From contig JAUCEF010000008.1 of NCBI GenBank assembly GCA_033558025.1, forward strand, positions 2,418,001 through 2,482,000: 64,000 bases of DNA, given 5' to 3'. Shown in pieces: positions 11,940-22,729 of the stretch. Made by a program: the position numbers and the translations under genes. This DNA is from Phytophthora sp. 'mugwort'. Taxonomy: Eukaryota; Oomycota; Peronosporomycetes; Peronosporales; Peronosporaceae. The notes under the pieces were generated by a model. The model had not been told where the DNA came from. It was given only the letters and a program-made list of their open reading frames with translations, and did no database searches. How positions within the stretch are numbered: position 1 is the first letter of the stretch; each line of letters begins with the position of its first letter.

Positions 11940-12720
11940 AAGAGACCTCTAGCTGAGACTGATGATATCAACAGCGATGATTGACGAGATTATTCATAAC
12001 TGCCACAACTCGATCGAAGGAGACCACCAAGGTATTGTGCGGACCTTTAATCGGGTGAAAGATGGGTTCTACGGGTGAGGATATATGCTGAGGTACTCAA
12101 ACACGTCCAAGCATGTGAAGACTGCAGCACGAGCAAAAGCAAGCCCCAACTAAGGGGCTATTCGCCTAGCAATGTTGTATCGGAGCACCCATTTTTTCAA
12201 CTGGTACCAATGGATTTCCTAATTCCGTTACCGAAGACTCAGCGGGGTAACATAGCGCTATTGCTTTTCCAAGATGATTTCACGGGATTTGTTATAGCAA
12301 AAGCTATGAGTGACACGGGAGCATTGGAGGTGGCGAAAGCCTTTGTAGAGTGTATATTTTTAGAATTTCTACATGTATCTCGGCTGAAAGCGGTAACCGA
12401 TCTGGGGCAAAGACCAACTGCTCAGTTGGTGGACGAACTCAGCGAAGACCAACGTTTCGATTTCGAGAAAGAACTCCTTCCAGAAGATAGCTGGGAAGTT
12501 GATGATAGTGCCGACAAATACGAAGTAGAAGCGATTCTCGATGACGATATGCCGTTATCAACTACTACTAACACAGCTCAGCAGTTCTTCAAGGTCAAAT
12601 GGTCTGCTGCGACGAGCCAACATGATATCTCTTACGAATCTGCCCTGCGGTGGCTTATGTTTGATTACTTACGGCAAAAGAAACGCGAGAATCGTCGGTA
12701 GATGGTGCAAGTTGCAGACG
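11940..12720 (+). pseudogene. Element B integrase fragment fused to chromodomain, catalytic core deleted
   Basis: The HHCC-proximal part (HNSIEGDHQGIVRTF at about 12007, then KHVQACEDCSTSKSKPQLRGY at about 12099) leads into the first core strand VPMDFLIPLPKTQRGNIALLLFQDDFTGFV at about 12204-12295, which holds the first catalytic Asp. After VECIF (about 12356) the frame continues directly into VDELSEDQRFDF and a chromodomain-like YEVEAILDDDMP...FFKVKWSA...ESALRWLMFDYLRQKK at 12519-12690. The part that should hold the second Asp and the Glu is absent. The C-terminal portion remains an open 208-codon frame (12075-12701). This is a deletion derivative, not just point decay. Confidence 0.75.
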
Positions 12721-12879
12721 GAAACTAGCACTGCGCATGTTAACCACCACCAGGTGACCGAATTCAGGCATGGTGGAACGGAGAAAACTACTGAAACCGT
12801 TGAATGATTGTATATGAATGAAATGAAGCTGTGGAAGACTCAGCTGAGTCCCTATGACTACTACCCCAGAACCAGCTCA

Positions 12880-15800
12880 GCTAAGAAACGCGAAAATGGG
12901 GCTGAGTGACTGCGATTTAAATAAAAGACCGAAGCAAACGCTCACACTGTCTCGAAAAAAAAAAATAGCCTGAACTTGTTGATTGGTAGGAGTCTGTGGC
13001 GCAGGAGACAGACTTGGCGTAGTCGGCTCGTTAGCGTCGACGCCCCTTAACAAAGGTTTGAAAGTACTCGGAATCAAATCAGCAGGAGGAAACACCGGGA
13101 ACTCAGGATGCAGTAGGTGGAAGCACTGGTTGTAACGGTGAGATGACGGCATGCGTAACCACAATGTATGACAAGGCTCATCACGGTCAATTTCGGCAAC
13201 GCTTGCCCTCCCCGCGCTAGCTGGAAACAATGCCATATTAGTCGCCGGAGCAAAAAGGGACGAATGGGTCGAACAATAGTTTGGATTCTAGAGTCGGCGT
13301 GGGTCCAGCTGAGTCACACACAGTAACACGACTGGGCTGAGTCTGATACAATTCCTTGAGAATGAGCCACGCAAGGAATTAGTAACACCACTGGGCAGAG
13401 TCTGATACAATTCCTTGAGAATGGGGTAAAGGCTGTCCGCATGACGTTTCCGTTACTTGCTGTACTTGACCCAGAGCTGTAGAATAAGCTCGAGATCGCT
13501 GAGTGGGCGCCAGGATGTAAATTTGGGTGCAAAACCGAGACAACATTTGTATCCACTATCCAGTGCAAACGCTCCCAGAGAGCGATGAAATGTCGGGCCA
13601 AATCAGTCTCTTCACCCTCACCCACAGTTCGTGAGTATCACAACTCGGCTGACGCGACGTGAGATGAACTCAGCTATCAGCCGACTCGGCACACTCAACG
13701 ATTCAGCGGAGCCATCGTTATTCTGATTACCATACGCCGATTTTCCTAGCTTGGCATTGCGCGACTTGAGGAATAGTACTACTTCATCGGGCAAGAGTGG
13801 TAGAGATCCAGTCGTATTCCCGCTAGTATCATAAAGTCGTTACGCAGGATTAAGTCAACACCCGCATGATGTGACATGTTCCAGACTTCAAACTCGTAGA
13901 CAATCTTCCAGCCGAGTGTAACTTAAACCACTGCTCTCGTCGTCGTAGGCACCGTGCCTTTACCGATCCCTTGCACTTTAATATGTACATCAGCGCTTGC
14001 ATGCCGCTTCAATCGAAGCCGCCGCGCGAAAGATTCACTTATAGCCGAGACGTTTGCCCCAGTATCGAGTAGAATCTTTATCCGCTCATTACGCACGCAT
14101 CACTAGAGCTCGCATACGAACTCGGCGACCGAACTTTTATGCCGACCACCAGCCCATGCGCTCTCCGGGACGCAGCTTCACCATCACTACCCTGCCATCG
14201 ACTTCGCCTCGTCGCTGGGCTTCTATCCTCGCACTCATAACAACTCGATAATCTTCCTCTCAATCTCTGACTCTCAAACATTCCCATCAATTTCACATTC
14301 AAGTCCGTCGTTTTTCTCACCCCATTTATCGGGCCGTTGTGCTTCGCTTATAAAAGCGAAACAAGTAGCTCGCTTCCATCACCGGTTAACTGACTGGGAG
14401 CGCCCGTTATTCTCCAACCCAGTCAGTGTTGACAGGCCGCCGAGTTTAAATTCTTCGGCTCGTATATGTCGTGGAGCTCTGCTGGCACAGCTGACTTGTC
14501 AACTGACGTTCGGACAAATTGGGTGAGTATTTCCAGACGCTGGAACAACTCGCAGCGCCCGACTTCTTGAACTGTTTGCAGAATTTGCAGCGTGCGTCGA
14601 CGGCAGAAATGTGCTGAGTGGCCGTCGCATCCACACCCGGCGCATGGTCCGTGGCGTGGTTGCTCACGTGAGTCGTCTCGGCAGTCCCGACGATCGGAAC
14701 GTTGGCGTACACGCGAGCCATCTCGGCGATCTCGGCGTTCAAATGCTGGCGTTCACTTGCATCATGTCGGCGGTCAGACGTTGCTGAACGGTTGACTAGC
14801 CGTGGCTGAACATTTAACGCTCGAATCAGCTACAACAGCCGAGTTTCTAGAGCGATCGCTGATTTCCCCCGCGTCGAGATAATCTTGGTCTGTCTGAATC
14901 CGACTCGCTATAGTCGCTGAAGTCGCTATGTTCATCCAACAGTCCGCCGACCGGGTTCGTCGACTCGGCTGTAAGTGGTCGGCACCGCGGTGGATATCGT
15001 CAACTGTCGCATCAGCAAGTGCGACACGGCGATCGCGGCCATCAGCTCGGCCAATTCGGCAGTCATCTCTGCGGGATTCACGTCAGTCCTCTCGACGCGG
15101 CTCGCTCCGCTGACTTTCATCTCCACGCCGAGTGTTGTCTCCGCGCCGAGTCTCTCGGGCTTTGGCTGACACCGGTAGGTCGCGTTGTTTCTTACGTTTT
15201 CTCCCAAATACGTCGATTTATAATCTGTTCAACACGGTGAAGGTCGGTGAGTTGGAGCGGGTACAACAGATCCATGTTCTTGTCGTCTCCCAAATGGAGC
15301 AAGAACTGCTCTACATGTTCGGCAGCATCCGCCCCGTCCTTCCCATACTGGTCTTGACAATGCGTACGTACCCATTCAAAACGGACGAGGAAGTCACGAA
15401 TGGTTCCTTCTCTTTACGTCTCTCTGAGTAGTATCGGGTACGCGCCGACTGGCAGAATTAAGAACGGTAGTAATCCAAGAACTGCTCGCTGAGTAGACTC
15501 CACTTCTTCTGTGTCCGCCGGTCCAACTGACGGTACCAGCGTTTGGCAGTTCGACCCAACCAAAGCGAAAACAGCTCACACCACGAGTTCTTAGGCATCC
15601 GCGTTCCTTACATCCCGTAGATGAACCCCTTCAGCCACTACAACGATGCGTCCGAACGGAATCGCCCCCCATCGAATTCAGTCATCTTGTCCAGTGCGAA
15701 ATGGGTTCTCAATTCCAAATATTGCGTGTCGCTTCGGTCGACTTCATCATAGCTGAGTCGACGGATTTGCTCCTTCACTGACGCTTCACAGTCGCCAACG

Positions 15801-16870
15801 TAGCCGTCATAACTCGGCTTATGATCCTTTTCCTCGTCTTCGAGCTCAGCTTCATCTTCTGCGCAATGAAGGTAATCAATCATAGTGACCCACTTGCTTC
15901 CCTGCTTCGGAGACTTCAACATGTCTCCGCAATACTGAGTCCCTTCGGTGGATCGGAATTTTCCCGCTCGCTTAGTTTCATGCGTCTTCGGGAGCGGGAT
16001 CTTGCCTGGGTCTTCAACGCGCTCAGCGATGCGCTTGACGATCATCTGTTGAGGTCCTGGGGTTTTCACCAGGGCGAACGCTCGTAGTCGGCGTTTTCAG
16101 TGGGCCAACTCTATACCAGCTCGGCGGAGATCCCAGCCGATAAATCAAGCTGTATGGGCGACCGTCGCAGTGGTAACCCATTGCCCTCAGCAACAGCACC
16201 GCATCCTCAAAAGTTATTTGATGCTGGTACTGTTTACCGGCTGAGCAAGCGCCGGGCCTAAAATTGGCCATTTTGCCTGGGACATGGCCACCGGTACGAA
16301 CATCATCATCCATTTTGACTGTGACCTCATTTCTTCGCCGAGCCACGCCAAAACCTTGTTTACGCTCGGCGTGTCGGTGTTACATGTCGCTCTTGGCACT
16401 GGAGGTGGACGTCCCCCTTCAGCAACACCGTGATCTTCATCGCCCACATCATCGTCGATTACAGCGAGGAGGTTACGCTCCACTGGGCGCGGATTACCCA
16501 TCCGGCTCATGTGGAATGACATCTCGTCGAGTTCCAGACGCAACTTGGCTGTCGTCTTACATACTCTACCTCAGCCTTCTCTTCATATTCTTCATCACAT
16601 CTTCCTTCATCCTCTTGGTCTTCAGTCTCGTCTTCTTCAAACCGGACGCCGCCAACGATTTCCGCCGTCAACTCAGCGATCAAATCACCAGCCGAGTTCG
16701 CCCCTGCGAGGGGTGAACCTCCGGCTGTCGCTGGGCTGGCGCCCCTTGACGTCGACGACCTGTATCCATCCTGCTCATTACTTGAAAGTTGGTTAACTTG
16801 GCACCTACGAATAATAAGCACACCCTGCTCCCGGGTCGCGCAACAGTTGTGGAATTGCAGCACACACAAA
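12880..16870 (-). pseudogene. Ty3/gypsy element D fragment: gag, zinc knuckle relic, protease, linker
   Basis: Read on the minus strand from 16870, gag-like frames run to about 14400. A cysteine motif CKFCKQFKKSGAASC at about 14545-14595 corresponds to the better preserved CTFCKQEHEVGRC of the second copy near 39330; D has lost the histidine. The retropepsin active site reads DTGANVSA at about 14050-14075, followed by the flap/terminal part with LRNDFMI near 13840. Linker-like sequence (NAKLGKSAYGNQNNDGSAE) continues to about 13680, after which only broken similarity remains to 12880. RT, RNase H and integrase are missing. It meets element B tail to tail near 12.8 kb. Confidence 0.65.
13322..13423. 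repeat. Tandem duplication, 43-bp unit, 59-bp period
   Basis: The segments 13322-13364 and 13381-13423 match except at two positions; both contain TCTGATACAATTCCTTGAG. The 16-bp spacer ends in AAGGAATT, the reverse complement of AATTCCTT in the unit. It lies in the linker relic of element D. Confidence 0.8.
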
Positions 16871-17460
16871 AAGAAATTCGTCAGATGTGGATACTAGGCA
16901 AGAATCACAATAATAGACGAGCCAGTCGGCCGTTGTTGGCCTGAGCTGGGATGCCCCTAGCGGTTCGATCTTTCCGAGACAGTGGTGTCTCAGTTCCGTC
17001 GAGACAACGGGCGGAAGCGAGACACCACTGTTTCAAGCCAGTCAATACACAGAGGTCAGCTGAGCTGACTGCCTCTGGCTTAAATATCACGTGGCTTCAG
17101 CCAAAATGCGGACGACGGCGCGTTAGCGCTTTGACGGGTCGGCGAGAGCAAAGGCTTCTCGGCTAAAGTGTTACGGTACCTGGGCTGTACGGCGTACCAG
17201 CCGCCAAGTTTGACAGGAGTTGTTCCTTCGCACTTGGCGAGACACGCCCTTCCCCGGGACGATCTAGTTCTCTTGGTGCTACCAGTCAACACCCTACGAG
17301 CTATGCCTCTCGGGTGTCAACGGTAACCATAATCCAGCGCGTGCAGGGACTTGGCGGGCAGTGTACACTTGTCTTAGACTTGGAAAGAGTACTCTGTTAT
17401 TTATCTTCCAGAAGCCCCAAGGGGCCTTCTCCTTCTATTGCTAGCTATGTCCCTATACAA
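16870..17460 (-). repeat. LTR-like 5' region of element D
   Basis: This non-coding segment lies upstream of the minus-strand gag of D. About 17090-17460 matches 40612-40870 upstream of the related gag in region C. A TGTTGACTGG start is possible at 17291 (minus sense). It contains a 12-bp inverted repeat (ACAGTGGTGTCT and its complement, about 16980-17030), a compact stem around GTCAGCTGAGCTGAC (about 17056-17070) and the hairpin at 17410-17430. Exact LTR ends and primer-binding site could not be fixed. Confidence 0.45.
17410..17430 (-). repeat. Conserved LTR hairpin, copy 1
   Basis: AGAAGCCCC and GGGGCCTTCT form a stem with one bulged base. The related copy at 40803-40823 has AGGAGCCCC and GGGGCTCCT, so an A-T pair is replaced by a G-C pair while pairing is kept. 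Confidence 0.6.
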
Positions 17461-17463
17461 ATA

Positions 17464-17781
17464 TTAAGTTAACTGAACTGTGTCGGCCTCATCCGTGATT
17501 TTATCCCGTCGAGTAGCCGAGTTGTCGGCTGACTCCGTATTCAGCGGGTAGTACCGTGGTTGTCGCGTAAGTGCGATATGTGAACCACTTCGCCTGGCGT
17601 TCGCTACACCACAGGTATCCCCATCGGCTTCGTCTGTCACTCCATTTACGAGTGCGTATAGCTGCTCGCTACCGTCATCCGCGCCAGACACATCGTCTGT
17701 CAGGACAGACACTTTGCGTCTCACAGCGGCATGCGGCGTCGCTGCCGCCGCATCGCGGAAGTCGTAGGCCAACAAATTCAC
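17464..17781 (-). pseudogene. Coding-like retroelement fragment, 105 codons open
   Basis: An open minus-strand frame reads into the LTR-like region of D. Its SHIALTRQPRYYPLNTESA part is homologous to the plus-strand SHITYKQQSRYYPLSTKSA at about 42464-42520, so it is a repeated, once-coding segment of the same family. I do not recognise the domain. In the other copy it lies upstream of pol, so it probably belongs to the start of pol or a gag-pol spacer. Confidence 0.45.
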
Positions 17782-17899
17782 ATTATTTTTATGTCGCCAA
17801 ATGTCTCTACCTCGTGTTACTCCAAAGGATCCTTCACGTCAGTACCGATATCCGACGAAGGGCTGCATGACTCACAGTCTCCGCCCTGTGGGTCATGCG

Positions 17900-19245
17900 C
17901 TCACTATACACGCATCGTCAGGGCCTAGTCCGCGATGCCTCGGCACGGAACAGGTCGTAACCGTCCTGGCGCCACCGTTCAGCCGGTTTCGTGCCGCTCC
18001 ACGCGCACCATCCGGGCTAAGCCCACGAAGCCCTCGACACGCGGCCGACGATACCTTCGGCATGCAGCGATGCCACGTGAACACAACGAGCATCGCTTAG
18101 CGGTTTACGTGCCACTCCGCGTTCAGCCCACGAGCATGGTTCGACTCGCGTCCACGGAGCCATCAATTCCCATTAACTCAGACACAACAATGTCCATCAC
18201 ATTGACCGGCTCGATCCAGTGCTCGTGCCGATAGCGCTTTTGCTTCCTAGCTGAGGTAGGCTCATGAATCAGCAAAGCTCCGCTAGAAGTCAAGCGCGTA
18301 GTGCCTACGGTCTTAGACCTAAAATCAATCCATGGCTCATGGCGTTCGAGCCATGCCATACCCAGGATGAGATCATATCTCGAATCCAGGTCAAGAACCA
18401 GACAGCATTCGACGCAATCGAAGTCTGGAAACGTCACGCCTAAATTCACGAGAACCTCGGACACCGTGACACGGGTCCCCGTCGCAAGACGGACAGTGAT
18501 TATTTCATTCGTACCTGCTATCAGCACCTCAGCATCGGAGCGCTGGCGTAATTGTCCGACGCGCAAGAATCGATTAGGATCATCCGTGGTTTGTTACGGG
18601 CGCCTCAACGACGAACAAGCCCGCCTTGCAGGCACGTCCCGTGTTAGAGAGCACGGTGCCCTCTGGGGCTAAGCCCTGGTTACTTCCTTCCTGAGGCTGA
18701 ACAGACCTTAGTTCTCCCCAGCAAGCCGCCCCGCGCCTACTGGGTTTGGGCGTTTTCCCGCCACGACAGACTTCCGCCCAAAGCAAAGCTTCGGCTTGGA
18801 GAAGCTCGATGCTGCATACGCAGGGGCAACCTGAACGCAGGTGTTGGGTGCTTCCACACCCATAGCATCGACGAATGCCAATAAATTGCTCAGTAGCCAG
18901 AATCTCGGCTTCCTCGTCTTCAGCATGACTGAGGTCCATCCGCCTGGGGCCTTAGACGAACTGGGGTTCCTGACGAGCTGGCTTCGGAAGCCCTCCAATT
19001 AGTCGACGCAGACTTAAAGTTGAAATTGGCGTTCAAAAACCACGTTTACAGCCCTCTCAAAAAAGTGGAGGGAACACAGAAGGTTTCCGTCCTGGCAACG
19101 CCAGTGCGAAGACCGTCCACGAAGATGGTCATGGCGACCACCTCAGGGCGGGGATCTGCCGCCATACCTCTGGGAGCTTCGTCCCATGGCGGCCTGGCCG
19201 TCGCCGGCGCCGCGGCCTCAATCCTCTTCTGTTGGATGTGCTAAA
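17900..19245 (-). pseudogene. Ty3/gypsy element E fragment: gag with zinc knuckle, and protease
   Basis: From 19245 leftwards, frames combine into a gag C-terminal region (PEVVAMTIFVDGLRTG near 19110-19155) and a classical CX2CX4HX4C zinc knuckle, CYGCGSTQHLRSGC, at about 18815-18860. A protease-type domain follows at 18566-18123 (147 codons open) with the substrate-side strand DLILGMAWLERHEPW at about 18325-18370. The protease active-site DSGA is not clearly preserved. This is a different family from D. Its upstream end abuts an A13 tract at about 19243. RT and integrase are absent. Confidence 0.7.
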
Positions 19246-19254
19246 AAAAAAAAA

Positions 19255-20160
19255 ACATTCTCGTTGTTAGAGAACGCCTCCAGACGTGCATTCACCACTT
19301 CCGTCCGGCCCCAAGGACATCAGCTTTTTATGCTCGTCGTGTTGACGGGGGGGGGGTAAAGGGCGAATTGGTCCATCCTCACAGAGCGGCAGTCGTAATA
19401 CTAAGGTGTAGGATTGACTACTAGTGCTACCAAGTGCAGCTGGGTCGCTGTACTTTTAGCGTCAGAGAAAGACACAGACTCAGATATATATTTGGTTTAT
19501 GTTGCACCTTAGGTTCTATACAAGAACCAAGGCGAACCCGTAAGATAACTGCCTACGGATTCCAATAGTCAAAGGTATTATACCTTAAACTAGGCAAATC
19601 AGCAAATACTTCAAATTGTGGACTGAATGTATTGCATTTATTACGCGGCAGACGATGTAAATGTATAGAACTCACTATATATAACATAGTAGAGCATAAT
19701 ATATTGGCTTTAAAGTCACCTACTGAGGTCTCGCTAACTATCTCGTACTGAGTACCGTTATAAGAGCAGGACATGTGTCCCACAAAATTCTATAATCTTG
19801 AAAGTAACCCCGTTTCATTGCATAAGCTCCCATTAATGAACCCTCCTTTGACCCCCACAAGTAGTCAAAAGAAGGATTGCGATCTAGTAAAAGTTTCCGC
19901 GATCGATTAGTTGAAGCCACGCGCCCAAATCGACATGCAAAGCGACCGAAACCCAAACGCACTTGAGTTAACAATGGTCACCAAGTACGCAATCGGACTT
20001 GGGCAAAACCTTTCAGTACCGTATGGTATGGGTTTGGCCTATTCCCAAACATCGTGAGAATTGTATTGGCCAAATCAACCCACTGTTGGTGAACCGACCA
20101 GCATAGGCAAGTTTGGCTGGAATTTTCACAATACTATGTAGTTGAAGAAGCAATGTAATA
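19255..20160. other. No gene recognised
   Basis: This AT-richer non-coding sequence has only short chance ORFs on both strands, a (G)9 tract near 19350 and no clear repeat structure. I see nothing that I can name. Confidence 0.6.
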
Positions 20161-20253
20161 GGGTTGTCAGAATTGACAAAAGTCCCGACAAAATAGCATG
20201 CGGTTTCGATCTGAAATGGCATGTGAATTTCGGGCAAATGCCATGTCATTTCG
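20161..20253 (+). repeat. Left terminal inverted repeat of the 20.2-20.9 kb element
   Basis: It begins GGGTTGTCAG and runs to CATGTCATTT. It pairs with 20836-20928 in inverted orientation with scattered mismatches and small gaps. Confidence 0.6.
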
Positions 20254-20562
20254 AAATCACCCACCTCCAGACGTGGGCGATTCGCGAAATAGCACCTGCT
20301 ATTTGCCGGCAATATCCCATACGGCATACGGCAAACGGCAATCTTCAACCTTCGAGGCGAAGAAGCTTCCCTGACGCCACTATCGCTACCTGGTTACGAC
20401 CACGTTACCCGCAACGTGGCCCAGACACCACCACTCATAGCTGAAGCGCGCTTCCTCGTTAGGCTCGCTCGCTCACTCAAACGGTCTGCAACCAGTACGT
20501 TTCCTTTTTATCTTTTAAGCTACTGTTGTTCGCGCGGTAACACTTTCTTTATGCATACAGAC

Positions 20563-20859
20563 ATGAGCAGAAAGCGCAGCACCTTGTCCGAAAGCTCGAA
20601 GGTTCACTTGTCTGCGGAAAACTACACAGTTGTAGTAGATTGGATCGAAGTTGAGGCAAACTCCAAGGCCATCTACGACACGGACAAGAAGCGGAAGGTT
20701 GGAGGACCGCCCAAGCAGACCAAGCGTTCGGCCTTCGAAGACATGTTCGATTACTTGTACGCCGGTACAGAGCACCGGGAACTTCCCCGCCTGACGGGCG
20801 ATCAAGTTCTCATACCCCCTGGACGAAACTTCAAAATAAATGACATGTCATTTGCTTAA
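20563..20859 (+). CDS. Myb/SANT-like DNA-binding protein, truncated
   Basis: A 98-codon ORF starts at an ATG just after a short AT-rich leader. A basic N-terminus (MSRKRST) precedes NYTVVVDWIEVEANSKAIY and a Lys-rich KKRKVGGPPKQTKRSAF block, then FEDMFDYLYAG. The spacing (ENYxxVVDWxEVxAN...K.AFxDM) recalls the N-terminal part of Myb/SANT-like DNA-binding domains that are abundant in Phytophthora transposon-related proteins; the third helix is not visible. The ORF is enclosed by the terminal inverted repeats and ends within the right one. It may be a captured or residual transposon DNA-binding subunit. Family identity is an inference from memory of the pattern. Confidence 0.45.
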   Translation: MSRKRSTLSESSKVHLSAENYTVVVDWIEVEANSKAIYDTDKKRKVGGPPKQTKRSAFEDMFDYLYAGTEHRELPRLTGDQVLIPPGRNFKINDMSFA

Positions 20860-20928
20860 AAATCGCATTCCATTCGGGTCGAAATCGCATGCGATTTTGA
20901 AGCGCCTTTTCGCAATGCTGACACCCCC
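20836..20928 (-). repeat. Right terminal inverted repeat of the 20.2-20.9 kb element
   Basis: Read on the minus strand it begins GGGGGTGTCAG. It contains the perfect palindrome AAATCGCATGCGATTT and overlaps the last codons of the internal ORF. Confidence 0.6.
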
Positions 20929-20989
20929 TAATGAAGCGCCGACGTTCCCGAACTTGCTTTTTCTATTGCATTGGTTCAGCACGCCCGGC

Positions 20990-21478
20990 AGTCGCGAGCC
21001 GTTCCCGGGTAGGTCGGTCCTATAGGTGTATGGAAGCAGAACGCTTGGAGAAAGTTAAAATAACCAACAAATCAAAATATAAGAATTAACGTGTTGGATC
21101 CAAGGCTTTTTTCTCGACTGATCTCTTCCTTCACACCAACGGGCAGTGTACCCTCCTATCTGTCCGTACACGGCGATCGTTCCGTCACCCCTTCCTTCGC
21201 TCCACTATTCCTTTATCCTAACCTGAGCCGCTTTAGTGTAGCCATGCTCCCATGACGTCCGTCCTTGCTAGCTAGCCGACCACCTCGCTCCTCCATCTGA
21301 GTCCGAGCAACTGTTGGCAAGGACCTGATTCGGGTCGCCTCACCCATCTAGCGACAGGGCTTCATACTCATCATCATCATAGAGCTGCTCAGCCAGCAAC
21401 TGCTCAGCTAACGTCGCTTCACCCAGCGGACGGACCAGGGCGTGTCCGAGACGGTTGCCACCGTTCCTACTCGGGGCA
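20990..21478 (-). repeat. 3' LTR of element F
   Basis: This 489-bp copy lacks about 50 bp found in the right copy but is otherwise clearly the same sequence with many substitutions. The minus-strand start is TGCCCCGAGTAGG. Confidence 0.8.
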
Positions 21479-22729
21479 TCCTCCCCGACCGAACCGAGAC
21501 GTCCTCGTCGAGCCGCGTCTTTTTGAACTTGTCGTAGTTATTCTCGCATGGTGCGACGTCGTGCCGCAGTTCCCGCTAGAGTGTTCTGGGGTCTTGACGT
21601 ATCGCCGCCACCCTTCATTCGCCAATAAGCCTCGCTTAGGCGCTCTTCTTGTTCCATGTCTTCCATATCTTGCACCAACCTTCATAGCGTTCGCGGACCA
21701 CTTGCCTAGGAGTCCTCCTCAGGGAGGCGTCCTCATACCAATGCTACACATGGCAGAAGATGGACGCCGCGCTAACGGCGCAAGCCGCCAATGAAGCTTC
21801 CCGGTGAACAGAGATTCCTTCGTAGAGCAGCACCCCCCCCCACTCTAGCGTAGTATCCGTTCGCCGCTAGCACTAGCACAAATAGGCCCAGCCTGCCACG
21901 ACACAACCACTCGATACCTTCGTACCGGTACAGCACCCTGTAGACGCCCACGGAGAACAGCAAAGTAGCCACCGTCCACGGCACTTTCACGGTCCAGCGA
22001 GCGCGGTCCACCATCCTTTTACACTCTACTAGCAATCCCTTATAATACTTGGTTAGTGCGGCCCAACTGATCTCCAACTTGCCCCGCAAGAACACACACC
22101 AGTAGGCATGGAAAGGTGTCTAACCACTTGTATACTAACGGTCCCAAACCCCCTTCATGCTCCCTTCGCGCTACCAGTCTACCATCGAAGTGACCCACAG
22201 AGCCATATACATGCTCCACTGGCGGTCACCTAAAGAGCGTCCTCGCACTACCGACCCTCACACGAAACGTCGATACCGGCGAACGCTAAGAGTGCCAATC
22301 TTCGTCCACTTGTAAACGAAATAGCTGACCACCTGGATCGGTCTGATAGCCACTTCACGGAGCGGTTGGGTGATCACCCAAATGAGCGCACGCCAATGCA
22401 CAGAGAAATTTCGCACCAATATACAAACCCGAACCCTCTACCTAAGTTATCAACCGCGGTTAAAACGTGGATAGGCACCAGCGCACCACCGTCGCGGCCA
22501 GTTCCATTGCACAGACAAACCGAAAGTCAGGCTACACTCCATCTCCATCCGAGCGGTCGTAGAAGTCACTGTCCGTCACCGTTCACGTCATTCGATCGTT
22601 CTCTGTCACATTCGAGGATTCGTCGAACGGTACCTGACTCAGGTCAGTAGCCATCATTCACGGTTGAGACCAGGTCCCTACGTCGCCATTCTCCATTCCG
22701 CCCGCAACTGAGCACGACTTCAAAATACC

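Larger units (their letters stand above)
20161..20928. mobile_element. Short DNA transposon with about 93-bp terminal inverted repeats
   Basis: The left end (20161-20253, starting GGGTTGTCAGAATTG) aligns with the reverse complement of the right end (20836-20928, starting GGGGGTGTCAGCATTG) over about 93 bp at roughly three-quarters identity. The alignment includes shared GCATGCG, TTTCGA and CAAATG-CATGTCATTT blocks. TAA follows the right end; TAATA precedes the left. A GGG terminus with a TWA-like target and an internal Myb/SANT-like ORF would suit a PIF/Harbinger-type element, but no transposase is encoded. At 768 bp it is non-autonomous. Confidence 0.6.

Noticed and set aside
13322..13423. 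Possible CRISPR-like repeat
   Set aside because: Only two units with a 16-bp spacer in eukaryotic transposon sequence; a simple tandem duplication.
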